Part shown: positions 9,696 through 19,756 of the stretch, piece after piece
Numbering within the stretch: the first letter of the stretch is position 1
Layout of the letters: each line of letters begins with the position of its first letter
DNA from: Conus ventricosus
Lineage: Eukaryota > Mollusca > Gastropoda > Neogastropoda > Conidae
Reading direction: 5' to 3'
Length of the DNA stretch: 64,000 nucleotides
Assembly: GCA_018398815.1 (NCBI GenBank)
Contig: JAFLJL010014036.1
Span: 1-64,000, forward strand
Translations under genes and position numbers: made by a program
The notes under the pieces: generated by a model
Database searches by the model: none
What the model saw: only the letters and a program-made list of their open reading frames with translations
Told to the model about the DNA's origin: nothing

Positions 9696-12600
9696 ATGGC
9701 TAAGATATATGAAGGACAAGACGAATTGTTTGAAGGAATGCTTGAGAGAGAGCGTTTATCAAGAGCACTGAATGATATTGATTTAGAAGTCATTGACCCA
9801 ACAAACGTACAGGCAAGTGTTGTTCATGCTATTTCTCAAGTTCCAGGCAAACTAACAATAGACCCGCCAGTTAAAGTAATGTTAGCTGTTTTAATCGACT
9901 ATGTAACAATAAATGAAGAAAATCTTGAAGTCTGGGTCTCGACTAAACAGCAGACTATTCTTTCTCGTAATGACTTAACACCGGTTGGGCAGACGAAACT
10001 GCTTACACAGTTTGACGCTGCCGCTGAAGAAGCCAAAATGAGAGGCTCTGGCTGGTCAGAGGGCGAAGTCTTAGAGATCAGATTAAAACAGGCTAAGTAT
10101 GCGCCGATTGTAGGCAGGGCTTACATTCCACTACCTCCAGCATTAGTCGCAAAAAGAGCAGTTCTAAACATAAAGAATTCGGACGACAAATGTTTTATGT
10201 GGTGTGTTCTCGCAAGGCTGCATCACGCCCGCAAAAACGCAGAAAGAGTGTCTAACTATTGGGATTACATCAATGATCTTAACTTTAGTGGAATATCCTT
10301 TCCCGTTAGCGTGGATTCTATTGATCAGTTTGAAGAACAAAACAAACCAATAACTGTTAATATCTACACATGAGATGAGGAAACAAATCTACAGCCTATT
10401 AAGTGTCTAAGAATAGCCCAACGATTGGCGAGCCAGACAAAAATCATGTTGACTTACTACTGATGCTTTCACCAGCGGGGCTACCACATTACACATTAAT
10501 ACACACAATGAGTAGATTATTGCGGCATACTTCAAAGCAAGGACTTAAGCAAGAATTCTGTAGAAAATGTTTAACAAGAGTTCCATCTGTTCAAGCCGCG
10601 AGTGAACATATAAAACATTGTAAAAGTTCTGTAGACTGTAATACAGAACTAATTACGCCCCCACCCGGATCTAAAGTTAGTTTTTAAGAACTGGAAAAAA
10701 CTGCAAACAAGTCCATACATTGTTTACGCAGACTTCGAATCGCTTATTGTTCCTTATGAAGGCCCAACCCCCCAGAGACTTCCTAAAACAGCCATAGTGA
10801 GTAATCATCAGATTTGTTCATTTGCTTTCATTATTGTTAGGTCGGATGGCGTTCATTCAAAGCAGAATTATATAAGAGGCCTAATGCTGCAGAATACTTC
10901 TTAGAACGCATGCAGCAAGTGCGTAATGATTGTTCTAATAATCGAATTTATCTGAAATCGTGATGACGTCTGAAGACCAACAACAGTATAAATCAGCCAC
11001 ACATTGTTGGATTTGTGGTTTAGGCCTCTCATCAGACGCAGCGAATCCAACAGTAAGAGACCATGATCACATTAGCGGAAAGTTCAGAGGAGCTGCGCAC
11101 AACAAATGCAATCTTCAACTAAAGTTTGAACCAAAGACATGGAAGCTGCCCATATTCTTTCACAACTTGCGGGGTTACGACTCCCACCTTAATAATGAAA
11201 GCAGTGGACGATGCCTTCAGGGTGTCATGCATTGCACAGTCATCAGAAAAGTACATGTGTTTCACTTTAAATAACATGTCTTTTTATGACTCTATGCAGC
11301 ACATGATGGGATCATTAGAGGCACTGGCTATGTCCTTAAAGTCCTGCCCAATAACGGAAGAATATTTTGACCCGACTCTCGTTAGAAAGGGCGTTTATCC
11401 TTATGAGTACATGAACAGTTGGGAAAGGTTTGACGAAGATACACTTCCTCCTAAAGGCGCGTTCTTTTCTAGTCTTAGAGGAAAGGGGGTCAGTGATTCA
11501 GATTACCAGCATGCTCAAGATGCATGGCAGAAGTTAGATTGTAAAACGATGGGAGACTATCACGATTCCTACTTGATGGCTGATACATGTTTGTTGGCGG
11601 ACGTTTTTGAAAATTATAGAAAGACTGCATGAAACATTACAGTTTGGATCCCGCGCATTATATTTCTGCGCCTGGGATGAGTTGGGACGCTTTCTTAAAG
11701 TTTACTGAAGTACAGATTGATTTATTGTCTGACCTATCAATGATTCAGATGATTGAAAACGGATTGCGTGGAGGAATTAGTATGGCGTCGCATCATTACT
11801 GTAAAGCAAACAACAAATACTTGGACGACTATGATCCGAGTAAAAGGTCTAACTATCTCATGTATTAGATGCAAATAATCTGTATGGATGGGCTATGGCG
11901 CAATCGCTTCCATTACGCAACTTTAAAATGTACACAGGCGGCAATCCGAATAATATTCAAAAGGCATTAAAGTGGTTGGGCGTTTGGCGCCCAATCAACA
12001 GCATGGATACATTCTAGAAGTTGACTTAGAATATCCTCATGAACTCCATGACCTACATAATGACTACCCATTAGCAGCAGAAAGTCTAAAGATGGATCCA
12101 AGAGAGCCGCCTAAACTTGTGCCTAATCTTCGGGGCAAAAAAAATTATGTCTGTCATTACAGGCTTCTACAATTTTATTTAAGACATGGTTTGAAGTTGA
12201 CGGCTGTTCATCGCATAATTGCTTTTGATCAAGAACAGTTCATGAAACCATACATCATGAAGAACACTGATCTCAGAACTAAATCCACAGATGCTTCAGA
12301 AAAAGACTTTTTCAAGTTGATGAACAACAGCTGTTTTGGAAAGACTATGGAGAATCCACACAAGCGCAAAGATGTCAGATTAGTCACCAAAGAGAGCGAA
12401 GCAATTAAGCTAACTTCAAAACCTAATTATCAGGACTTTAAAGATTTCATGACCAGCTTTTTGGTATAATGATGAAAAAAAAGAAAGTCAAATTGGACAA
12501 ACCTGTTTTATTGGGTTTACTGTTTTAGAATTATCAAAGCTTTTAATGTTAGAATTTCTTTATGACTACTTTAAACCCCTGTATCCCGAGTCCAGAGTAC

Positions 12601-13090
12601 TTTTACACAGATACAGACAGTTTTGTTATAGATATCCCTACTGAAGACATCTATAAAGACATGGAAATCGAAGTAGCTAAAGGGCATGCAGGATGGTACG
12701 ACACGTCCGATTACCCTAAAGAGGCACCTTTACATTCAATTACTAACAAGAACGTTTTAGGAAAGATGAAGGATGAATTATCTGGAAAGGTGATTAAGGA
12801 GTTTATTGGTTAAGATCGAAAATGTACAGTATTTCGAGCCAGGAGAAAATCATTAAGAAAGCAAAGGGAATATCTCGCAGCGTTGTGCAGTCAAACATAT
12901 CACATGACAACTACAAAGAAGCATGTTTGGCAATAAGACTTTTCATCATGACAACGTAAAACTGCGATCTAATCTACATGAGATCAACACAACGGTTGTA
13001 ACAAAGAAGTCGTTAGATAGAACAAACACAAAACGTGTGTTTATTAATCCAGAGTTTTCATATGCAATCGGGCACTGGAGGACCGCATAA
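9696..13090 (+). pseudogene. POLB: Family B DNA polymerase, element D copy (nonsense and frameshifts)
   Basis: About 1131 codons, nearly identical to the A copy up to 11600. It is broken by a TGG to TGA change at about 10371, a deletion at ~10402, an extra T near 10683, a 3-base insertion at ~11192 and further indels at ~11630, 11866, 11975, 12468 and 12815. The exonuclease motif YADFES (~10735), the FHNLRGYDS region, the KLMNNSCFGKT motif B (~12315) and YTDTDS motif C (~12605) are all visible. The stop overlaps the convergent 111-aa gene by 33 bp. Confidence 0.85.
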
Positions 13091-13393
13091 ACAGGGGGGT
13101 TTATATTTTTCATCAACTTTTATTATAAGATCAATCATAGCTTCATCCAATTCATTTAAATCTTTTCTCATGTTTGCTTGATGCGTTCGAATTTTTTTTA
13201 TTATTTCAAGATATTCTTTTTCCCAATTTGGGGGTTTGAGTTGTAGGTGATCTGGATGATTTAGCATGCATTGATTAATCCTCGAAAATGTTTCCTTAAT
13301 AGCAGAACACGCATGAAATGATTCCCGCATCATTTTCAAGGTCTCTTCCTTTACCATTCTTGTTTCGTTCTGCGCTTCCTTCTGAGCTTCCAT
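13058..13393 (-). CDS. 111-aa helical protein with Cys-rich tail, intact
   Basis: Begins MEAQKEAQNETRMVKEE at 13393. Mostly charged and helical: a predicted coiled coil covers residues ~1-30, and another stretch, DLNELDEAMIDLIIKVDEK, lies near residue 80. It ends in a short Pro/Cys segment (PPCLCGPPVPDCI). No membrane segment. It lies between PolB (3' overlap 33 bp) and INT, and is present in D, A and B but deleted from C, so it is dispensable or lost. Function unknown. Confidence 0.6.
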   Translation of the reverse strand: MEAQKEAQNETRMVKEETLKMMRESFHACSAIKETFSRINQCMLNHPDHLQLKPPNWEKEYLEIIKKIRTHQANMRKDLNELDEAMIDLIIKVDEKYKPPCLCGPPVPDCI

Positions 13394-13419
13394 TTTAAAC
13401 TCAAATATATTTACGTAAA

Positions 13420-14371
13420 TTAACTTAGCGGAACTGTGTCTGGTGGGATTATCTGCAGTTCTTCTTTTACAAAAGATCTTTGAGGAGCTGGCTGTTTCGT
13501 TGTGTCAGTTTCTCGTAAATAATACACGGGCGGATTCATCTTTACAATTCTTTTTATTTCATATGGATCAACACTCCAAACTGGATCTGTTGCCCTAATG
13601 CGAGTGTCCCCTTCTGCTTCCCCGGTAAATAAAGGTACCTTACTTTCAAACCAAACGGTAATAGTTTGCTGGGTGTACTGGAGTCTTCAGCAACATTTAT
13701 TGTTTTTCTTTTGATTGCTTGTACTGGCTTTAGACTTTAAATTCTTCATTATTCATTGCGCGCAAAACTGAGGGCAGTCTTCTAACCCATTCTGTGTTGC
13801 GAGAATTGTCAATCAGCTCTCTGTGATACTGGTAGGAAAAAAGTCTTTCGGCTAACTGTTTGTTAAAGTTTTCAACTAAAGCCTGTGATCTGTGAACTCC
13901 TGGAATGCCTCTTCTAATGGTAACTCTATGTTTTAACAGTAATTGATTCACTTGGCCTTTAAATTCTTTCCCATCATCAACTTGAATCATGCGAGGGTAA
14001 GTTAAAGGACCTCGTTGGTATATCAGTTGTATGGCGACAGCAACAGCAGAAGCACTCTTTTGTGTTAATGGTTCAGCATCTTTGTATCTTGAAGCTATGT
14101 CAATGACTGTGAGTGCGTACTTAAATCTTTTTCGTCTAATCGTATCAGAGGGTAAATATAGAAGGTCCATTTGATGGGTGTCGTTTGGAGTTGTGTTCAC
14201 AAAGTGTGGTCTCTGTATTCGCCTAGGTGCAGGTAAATAAATTTGCCAAATCGCTTGTTTAGATAACCATTCCTTTGCTGTTTGTTCACTGACTCCTGCT
14301 GCTTGGCTTAGCTTTTGTATTGCTGTGATACCCTTCCAATATCCTTTGGGCGAATAATAGATTTTGTTCAT
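13420..14371 (-). pseudogene. INT: Polinton integrase (retroviral DDE type), element D copy, one frameshift
   Basis: Inserts the element into host DNA. The start MNKIYYSPKGYW at 14371 gives a helix-turn-helix-like N-terminus (ITAIQKLSQAAGVSEQTAKEWL). The core then carries the acidic triad: HQMDLLYL (D), IQVDDGKEF (D) and QALVENFNKQ (E, 33-34 residues after the second D). The first 213 codons are open. A one-base loss near 13732 shifts the C-terminal ~100 codons, which match the clean C-terminal block of the C copy (57316-57540) and end at 13420. It lies 7 bp downstream of the 135-aa gene on the same strand. Confidence 0.87.
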
Positions 14372-14378
14372 TTTTTAT

Positions 14379-14786
14379 TCAGCCAATATTATGTGCAACA
14401 AAATACACGACGGTCATACCAAAGGCAATAAACGCGATTTCTTGCATCTTTTGTTTTTCTGATGGTTGATAAAAGTCACTGAATTTTGGTGGGGGCAATG
14501 TCTGGATTGGTTTGCCTGTTACTAGATAATATTGTTTTATTGCTTGATCAACATCTTTAAATATGTAAGCTGCATGCCCCTGTTTTTTCAGTGTGTCATT
14601 AATAAAATCTAACTGCTCAAGTCTCTGCTTTTCATAGGCGTCTTGTGCAGCTGCTAGTTGCTCCATAGCTTTGTTATGTCTTTTTCTCTCACCGTCATCC
14701 CGCAGTTTACTAAATGCGAAATTACTTCCGCTAAAAGCAAGCGCATTCACCACAGCGCCACCTATCATCATTGCGAGTGAAGCCAT
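14379..14786 (-). CDS. 135-aa membrane protein, intact, element D
   Basis: Small protein with a hydrophobic N-terminus (MASLAMMIGGAVVNALAF), a charged helical middle rich in Arg, Lys, Gln and Glu (predicted coiled coil, residues ~28-70), a Pro stretch (LPPPKFSDFYQP) and a C-terminal membrane segment (IAFIAFGMTVVYFVAHNI). The intact C copy (58182-58589) has the same length with mostly conservative changes, so it is a real gene. It is preceded by a TTTATAAA box against the ATG. Role unknown; perhaps a virion membrane or assembly protein. Confidence 0.68.
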   Translation of the reverse strand: MASLAMMIGGAVVNALAFSGSNFAFSKLRDDGERKRHNKAMEQLAAAQDAYEKQRLEQLDFINDTLKKQGHAAYIFKDVDQAIKQYYLVTGKPIQTLPPPKFSDFYQPSEKQKMQEIAFIAFGMTVVYFVAHNIG

Positions 14787-14808
14787 TTTTTATAAATGTA
14801 TTTTTTAT

Positions 14809-15039
14809 TTACATATTTATACTGTCTGGAATTATTCCTTGCTTGACTAGAAAATCTTTCGTAGCAAACGAAGCTGCAATGATAGCAATCAGTTTTGCTG
14901 AATCCTCAAAGTCTAGTTTGCCAAGATCTGCTGGCTTAATTCTTAACAAGCTTTTACCAAGCATTGAGTATCCTATACTCAGGCCGCCAATAACAGCAGA
15001 ATGGTACACAAGGTTGGCAATAGTTTTTTCAGTGCTCAT
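14809..15039 (-). CDS. 76-aa hydrophobic protein, intact, element D
   Basis: Begins MSTEKTIANLVYHSAV. Two hydrophobic stretches (VIGGLSIGYSML and SAKLIAIIAASFAT) could be membrane helices. It ends IPDSINM and lies 22 bp upstream of the 135-aa gene on the same strand, divergent from the 185-aa gene 37 bp away. Conserved at the same place in C, A and B. No recognised domain. Confidence 0.55.
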   Translation of the reverse strand: MSTEKTIANLVYHSAVIGGLSIGYSMLGKSLLRIKPADLGKLDFEDSAKLIAIIAASFATKDFLVKQGIIPDSINM

Positions 15040-15076
15040 TTTAAAAAATAAAAATAATTATATTTAGTAATAAAAC
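15040..15076. promoter_or_regulatory. AT-rich divergent spacer (76-aa / 185-aa genes), element D
   Basis: 37 bp that are almost entirely A and T between two divergent ATGs. It is the shortest place that can hold both promoters; the same gap exists in C (58844-58877). Confidence 0.35.
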
Positions 15077-15638
15077 ATGAACACCGATGATCTATTAAAC
15101 CTTCCTGAACTTATGATTACAAATGACCCGGTTGATGACCCAGCTATTATGCCCAAAAAGGAAAGGCTGTATTCTTTGGCAGCATGTGGGAAAAACAAAA
15201 CAGTTCCTCGGAACTGAATTCAGCATAGAACAGATTCAACAGGTGTCGCCACAAGACATTATAAAGTATCATAACAGGTATGAGGCGCAGCTGGGGTCGA
15301 GAATGGTAAAAAGTGTGGGGCAAACGGCTCTTAGTTTGTACACTAAACTAGTCAGTAGATTTGCTCCTATTGATTCTGAACAAGATCTTACGTATGATTT
15401 AACGCAAGATCCAGTTTTAACAAAGTCATTAGAGTCTCTAGGATGTGATTTATACTATAGATTTGGTACATTGTTATCGCCATTAATCATGGGATTAATA
15501 ACTTTTAATCATATAGATTTTGTTTCCCTTCAAAATGAACGAGTTGGAAAATCATCAGAACCAGAATCAGGTGGAGAAAGTAACCAAGCCAGAAAATCAG
15601 CAGAATCAGAAAACACTGAACCAGGTGGGGGCCAGTGA
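15077..15638 (+). pseudogene. 185-aa protein, element D copy (one frameshift)
   Basis: Starts MNTDDLLNLPELMITND at 15077. One extra G at about 15188 shifts it out of frame. From there an open frame with TEFSIEQIQQVSPQDIIKYHNRYEAQLGSRMVK and a hydrophobic segment (TLLSPLIMGLITFNHI) runs to 15638. The last ~100 bases overlap the 166-aa gene in another frame. The C copy has a different single-base insertion in the same area, so the ancestral gene was probably a single frame. Function unknown. Confidence 0.6.
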
Positions 15639-16020
15639 AAAGCATCCTCATCCTGGGCGTGTTAAAGCAGGAAAAAAATTAGCAGAGTGGAACAGACAAA
15701 AAAAATTAATGTTACAGAATATACCTCATCATGAAAACATAACACCGCCAGCGCCAGAACAAGTTGATTCAATGCCTGCTATAAAAACTCCATGTGATAC
15801 AAGGGCCCCAAAGTCTTCATGGAATATTGAACTTAAAACTGTTGCCATTTTTGGCGCCATTGCTGCTGTTGGGGGCAGTTATTACGGTTATAAAATATAT
15901 ACACAATGGCAGCAGAAACAAAAGCAATCAAAAAAATCTGAACCGCTAAATACAGAAGGCAACAGCACGCCAAAACCGCCAATAACAAAGCATCATTTTG
16001 ATCCATTTATAATGCAATAA
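15535..16020 (+). CDS. ~161-aa basic single-pass membrane protein, intact, element D
   Basis: I start it at MNELENHQ (15535); MFPFK at 15520 is possible. The N-terminus is Gln/Asn-rich and is followed by a basic block (HPGRVKAGKKLAEWNRQKK) seen in other Polinton proteins. Next come a Pro-rich linker, one membrane segment (VAIFGAIAAVGGSYYGYKI) and a Lys/Gln-rich tail ending in HFDPFIMQ. It overlaps the upstream 185-aa gene by 104 bp in a different frame, and the overlap is kept in C and A. Role unknown. Confidence 0.6.
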   Translation: MNELENHQNQNQVEKVTKPENQQNQKTLNQVGASEKHPHPGRVKAGKKLAEWNRQKKLMLQNIPHHENITPPAPEQVDSMPAIKTPCDTRAPKSSWNIELKTVAIFGAIAAVGGSYYGYKIYTQWQQKQKQSKKSEPLNTEGNSTPKPPITKHHFDPFIMQ

Positions 16021-16064
16021 TATTTTAAGAACTTAATTTTAAAATTTTTTAATAAAAATAGATC

Positions 16065-16313
16065 ATGGCGTATTATAAAATGATGAAGTCAATAAATAAA
16101 GACCTGGAGTCTATAAAAGACATTTCCATAGACCAGAATTGTAATCAATGCGGTTGCTTAGGATGTAAGAACTTCATTAAGATCTATGCTGACCGATCTC
16201 GCGCAGAAAACGCTGAGCAAGACATCCTCAACGATGACGCGTTTTTTGAGGGTGTGTGTACTATATTAGGCATCTACTATTTAAGACAAAAACATAGATT
16301 GTATTTTTTTTGA
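16065..16313 (+). CDS. 82-aa Cys-rich protein, intact, element D
   Basis: Starts MAYYKMMKSINKDLESI. The core CNQCGCLGCKNF packs four cysteines in nine residues, like a small metal-binding knuckle, followed by a charged helix (RAENAEQDILND). The motif is kept in C, A and (weakly) B, with CLQC in C. Last gene before the non-coding right end. No family recognised. Confidence 0.55.
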   Translation: MAYYKMMKSINKDLESIKDISIDQNCNQCGCLGCKNFIKIYADRSRAENAEQDILNDDAFFEGVCTILGIYYLRQKHRLYFF

Positions 16314-16746
16314 CAATAATAAGAACTTGGCTGTACTTAGAGGATGACTTAATCAAGAACTTATCAAGAACTTGATCAAGAACTTAATTAAAAAACTTAA
16401 CTAGGAACTTAGAGGTAACTTATTTATGAACTTATAGGTTACTTGATTAACCTTTACCAACCAAGTTGTTCAAAAGTGAGTAACAGGATACACTTCCATA
16501 AAATGGTCCAAGGGAAATAAGCGCTGTAAACTAGTCTTGAGGATGTTAGAACAAGTTACTTTCAGTGGCCTATTGTGAACTTGGCTGCGTCTCATTATGT
16601 GTGAGCCCTGTGTTTTGTCGCGCTAGGTGACAGTGTGATGACACACGCACACACACACACACACACACGTTACACTGTCTAATATCACTTTAAAGTGAAA
16701 AGACGTTAAATCAAAGAACAACAACACACACACACACGCGCGCGCG

Positions 16747-16781
<35 letters not shown>

Positions 16782-18211
16782 CCGGGCGGATCATGCGATA
16801 GGACTACGCGCTATCCGATTACTTACTACGGAGGCCAGCCAGAGCCAGACCCACCACACAGAAAGAGAGAGAGAAACGACAGGTGAGAATGAGACGGTAG
16901 TTTGACAGGGGGCATATGATTACACGGCAAGCGGCGAGCGAACGCTGTGTGTATGTATGTGTGGGTGTGTATCAGGCTTTACCTTTCGGGCTGATCGTAC
17001 CGTGTTGGTGTTTTCAGCTTTAAGCAGATCAAACAGCCACGGACAGTAGCAGGTTTGAGCGTTAGGCCTTGGCCGTTGCTTGCACACAACACACATACAC
17101 ACACACACACACACGCACACACGCGCGCATGCGTACACACACACACACACACACACGCGCACACGCAAACGCGCACGCACACACTAGCGCGCAAACGCGC
17201 ACGCACGCACGCGCACACACATAAACTCACACTCACACACACGCATACTCACACGCACACACATACTTACGCGCACAGCCTGCTAAACAGAACACACGGC
17301 ACCTGTCTAGAGGTCGCACACGCAGCTTTATCGATTGCATCACAAAAGTAGTAATGGAGTGGTCTCCCTGCACACGTGGATTGCACCACCAAAAGTAAGC
17401 TTAAATATAAGAATTCAACTACTTGCTATTGGTGGTCGGTTGGCCACCGCAGGCGTCACACTTTCGGAGTTTGGAGTTGCTGAGTTTCAGGGCTGCACTT
17501 CCCTCATTAGTTGGTCACACAGTTTCGAGTTTCAAGTGAGACCAGAGTCTTGGGGGTCAAGTTCACCCCATCCAGAGTCGTGGGGGCACAGTTCACCCCA
17601 TCCAGACCAGACCAGAGGCCAGCCATTCCAGACCAGAGGCCAGCCACCACCACCCAAAAAATCCCAGGGCAAACATACTCCTGGGGTTTCCCCCCCTGAA
17701 AAGCATGGTCGACCAAAGTGACGCCTGCAAATAAAATTAAATCAACAGTCGGCCATGCTCAAGGAGGGGGGGGGGGGGGTTTGCTATTTTTTATGTTAAA
17801 AAATTGTATTTTTTTTATTTATCTACAATATATATGTTTGTCGCGTGCTGCCATTATTTTTTAAAAAATATTAAATATTAACACGCACCAAACCAAAGTT
17901 TTAAAGTCTCCAGAAAACACATACGACTTTACAGCTTAACACCAGCAATGAAAAATGACGAAGCAGAGCTGTGTTGTAAACCCAGCACTTATGGAAATGA
18001 CGAGGCAGAGCTGTGTTGTAAGCCTGGCACTTAATTTGATAAGACTGGCGTTGGTTCAAAATTGTCATGCCCAGTCGCGCGGTAAGTAATCGGATAGTGC
18101 AGAGGCCTTAAGCAGGCCAACAACGTTGGGGCGCGTTCAGCCACAGTTGCTTTTCCCTACGTTACTCTATGGGACGTGTTCAGCCACGGCTACTTTCCCC
18201 TACGTTACTCT
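16314..18211. other. Non-coding right end of element D
   Basis: About 1.9 kb with no supportable gene. In order: the AAGAACTT repeats; (CA)n tracts at 16642-16670, 16724-16779 and 17083-17272; a GC-rich segment with two ~32-bp and two ~21-bp direct repeats (17536-17655); a G run at 17766-17779; an AT-rich stretch; two ~42-bp copies around 17953-18034 (GCAGAGCTGTGTTGTAA); and two ~44-bp copies at 18134-18211 (CCCTACGTTACTCT). Long frames in the CA tracts are low-complexity only. It is almost the same in element A (50450-52386). Confidence 0.7.
16318..16450. repeat. Direct AAGAACTT-type repeats, element D
   Basis: A run of imperfect 10-12-bp units built on AAGAACTTRATC / GAACTTAGAGG directly after the Cys-rich gene. 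The same kind of array stands at this position in A (50462-50600), B (34370-34500, inverted) and C (60103-60425, longer and more regular). Confidence 0.5.
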
Positions 18212-18388
18212 CTGAAAACTTTAGTAAATTAGTATTGAAAACGGATAACCCTACACAGTATGTATGTTTGTAGGGTCGTTATTTTTTGGTTACTTGTCAG
18301 AGAACAGGAATAGGCGGCTTTTAGGCCACTTTCGCCCAAAAACTTGGTGGAGGAGCAAGTGAGTTAGAAGCTGCATTTCCTGTTCTCT
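18212..18388. repeat. Right terminal inverted repeat of D
   Basis: 177 bp, the reverse complement of 2929-3105. It contains a non-functional duplicate of the last ATPase codons (18212-18275) and the tip hairpin (18299-18388) ending CCTGTTCTCT. Confidence 0.85.
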
Positions 18389-18394
18389 CTGGAA

Positions 18395-19036
18395 TCTCCT
18401 TACACATCTTTCTCTTCAGGCACAGCTGTTCACCTCGGGTCCATAGAGCAAGAGCATAAAACAGCATGGACAACATTTATCTTAGACACTTCTAAGGGTC
18501 TAACTAGAGCGGGAATAGAACGAATAAACGACTCTATTCGTACTTACGTTTGGTGTTTGCTAGGCTCGCAAGCACAGACAAGGTCGAGCATAACTGATCC
18601 TTCTACTGGTTTTGATGCACAAAAACAATACTTAGCAAATTTAGAGGATGCCATTAATTCTACAGTTGATTTACCTTCAAGTATAAAAAGGTACCAAGAT
18701 GTTTTACAATACGCAAGATCAAAAGTAGACTTTGCTGTTGGTGCTGGTTTATACATGCTGCCTTCTGACCTCAGACTCCAGATAGGTACAATAATAAACT
18801 ACAATAATGAAATCCTTGTGGCAGGCAATGAACAGAAGGTCGGAAAAAACGACATAAATTCTGAGCCAGTAATATTACAAACAATAAAAAAACACGATGA
18901 CCCCCCAAGATTAAGTCATCCAATCCCCGAGGTCCAAAGCCCAAAGGCCGCTGAAGAAGTAAAAAAAAATAATGACCATGAATATGAAAAGACAGCGCTA
19001 GTTGTTGGATTACTTGGTCTTTATCTTACTAAATAG
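18395..19036 (+). pseudogene. 403-aa tail-anchored protein, element C copy, 3' part
   Basis: Resumes after element D and its duplicated CTGGAA. From about 18430 the frame is open to the stop and includes LDTSKGLTRAGIERINDSIR, LPSDLRLQIGTIINYNNEIL and the C-terminal anchor. The anchor region is shorter than in A (a Gly-Leu stretch is missing). Confidence 0.75.
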
Positions 19037-19756
19037 TAACCCAACTATTAAGAGAACTAATGTCCATAAGTGCTCGGCCATAAAGCCAACTACTTTGCTT
19101 GCAGTAGACAAAAGCCAGCTAACAATACCGCCTAATATACCAGGTAAAGAGTCTATAGCTTTACCGGCTAATTTTTTTAATAAACTCGCAAGATGATCAA
19201 GTTGTTTTTTTACCCATGATTTATCAGGCGGTGATGGAGGCGATGGCGGTGGAGGTACTGAACTTTGGCCACCACCGCCTGTAATAGCCAACACCAGTGT
19301 ACTTATTGCAAATCCTAAGGCTGTTATAACACTTGCTAATGTGACTCCCTGCTCTCTAAACAGTATTTTTATTCGTTCTGCTAGCGTTGTGTTTTCATAT
19401 AAATTTGTTTGGATAGTTTCTCTTACTTCGCTCACTTGATTTTGTAATTGTTTTTGGTTAGTATTCAACACTTCTAGTCTAGCTAATCTTTCTATATTAA
19501 GATCATCTAGTCTTTGTTCTATTCTTTCTTTAACTTCACGTCCTAAGTTGGCATCGTCAGCCTCAGCGAGTTTTTCTTTTTCTTTTTCTATATCCTTCTT
19601 TACTTCAGTCAGTTTTGCTAAATTGTTTAATAATTCCCCTTTGATTCTTCTTAAAGCACGATCAAGGGCTAATAAATCTCTCTTAGGTATCTGTGGTTCG
19701 TGTATAGTTTTTAATGCTGTTTCTTCTTCTTCAGTGAGTTCTGCTCCTATTGTATA
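19010..19756 (-). pseudogene. Coiled-coil/membrane protein, element C copy, 3' part (split by Tc1)
   Basis: C-terminal ~245 codons, open. The coiled coil (LTEVKKDIEKEKEKLAEA onward) is followed by a membrane segment (SVITALGFAISTLVLAI), GGGG, the proline tract PPPPSPPSPP, an amphipathic KKQLDHLASLLKKL stretch and a last membrane segment (LWTLVLLIVGLLF) ending at 19010. It overlaps the convergent 403-aa gene by 27 bp. The upstream part continues at 21297 beyond the transposon. Confidence 0.72.

Larger units (their letters stand above)
2929..18388 (+). mobile_element. Polinton element D (complete, 15460 bp)
   Basis: Bounded by AGAGAACAGG at 2929 and CCTGTTCTCT ending at 18388, with a duplicated CTGGAA on each side (2923-2928 and 18389-18394). 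A 5-bp duplication plus one inserted A would also fit. Terminal inverted repeats are about 177 bp. All fifteen genes of the family are present in order. It is near-identical to element A through the PolB gene and across the 2-kb right end, so the two are recent sister copies of one family. It interrupts C's 403-aa gene in the same orientation as C. Confidence 0.9.

Noticed and set aside
16920..17351. Long Cys/Val- or His/Thr-rich frames over the CA repeats (also 51186-51717 and 61268-61713)
   Set aside because: They are translations of (CA)n, (GT)n or (CT)n in several frames on both strands, with no other coding signal.
17335..17721. 128-aa Pro/His-rich frame in the right end of D (also in A at 51650-51913)
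   Set aside because: Arises from short direct repeats; frames differ between A and D and give no shared product.
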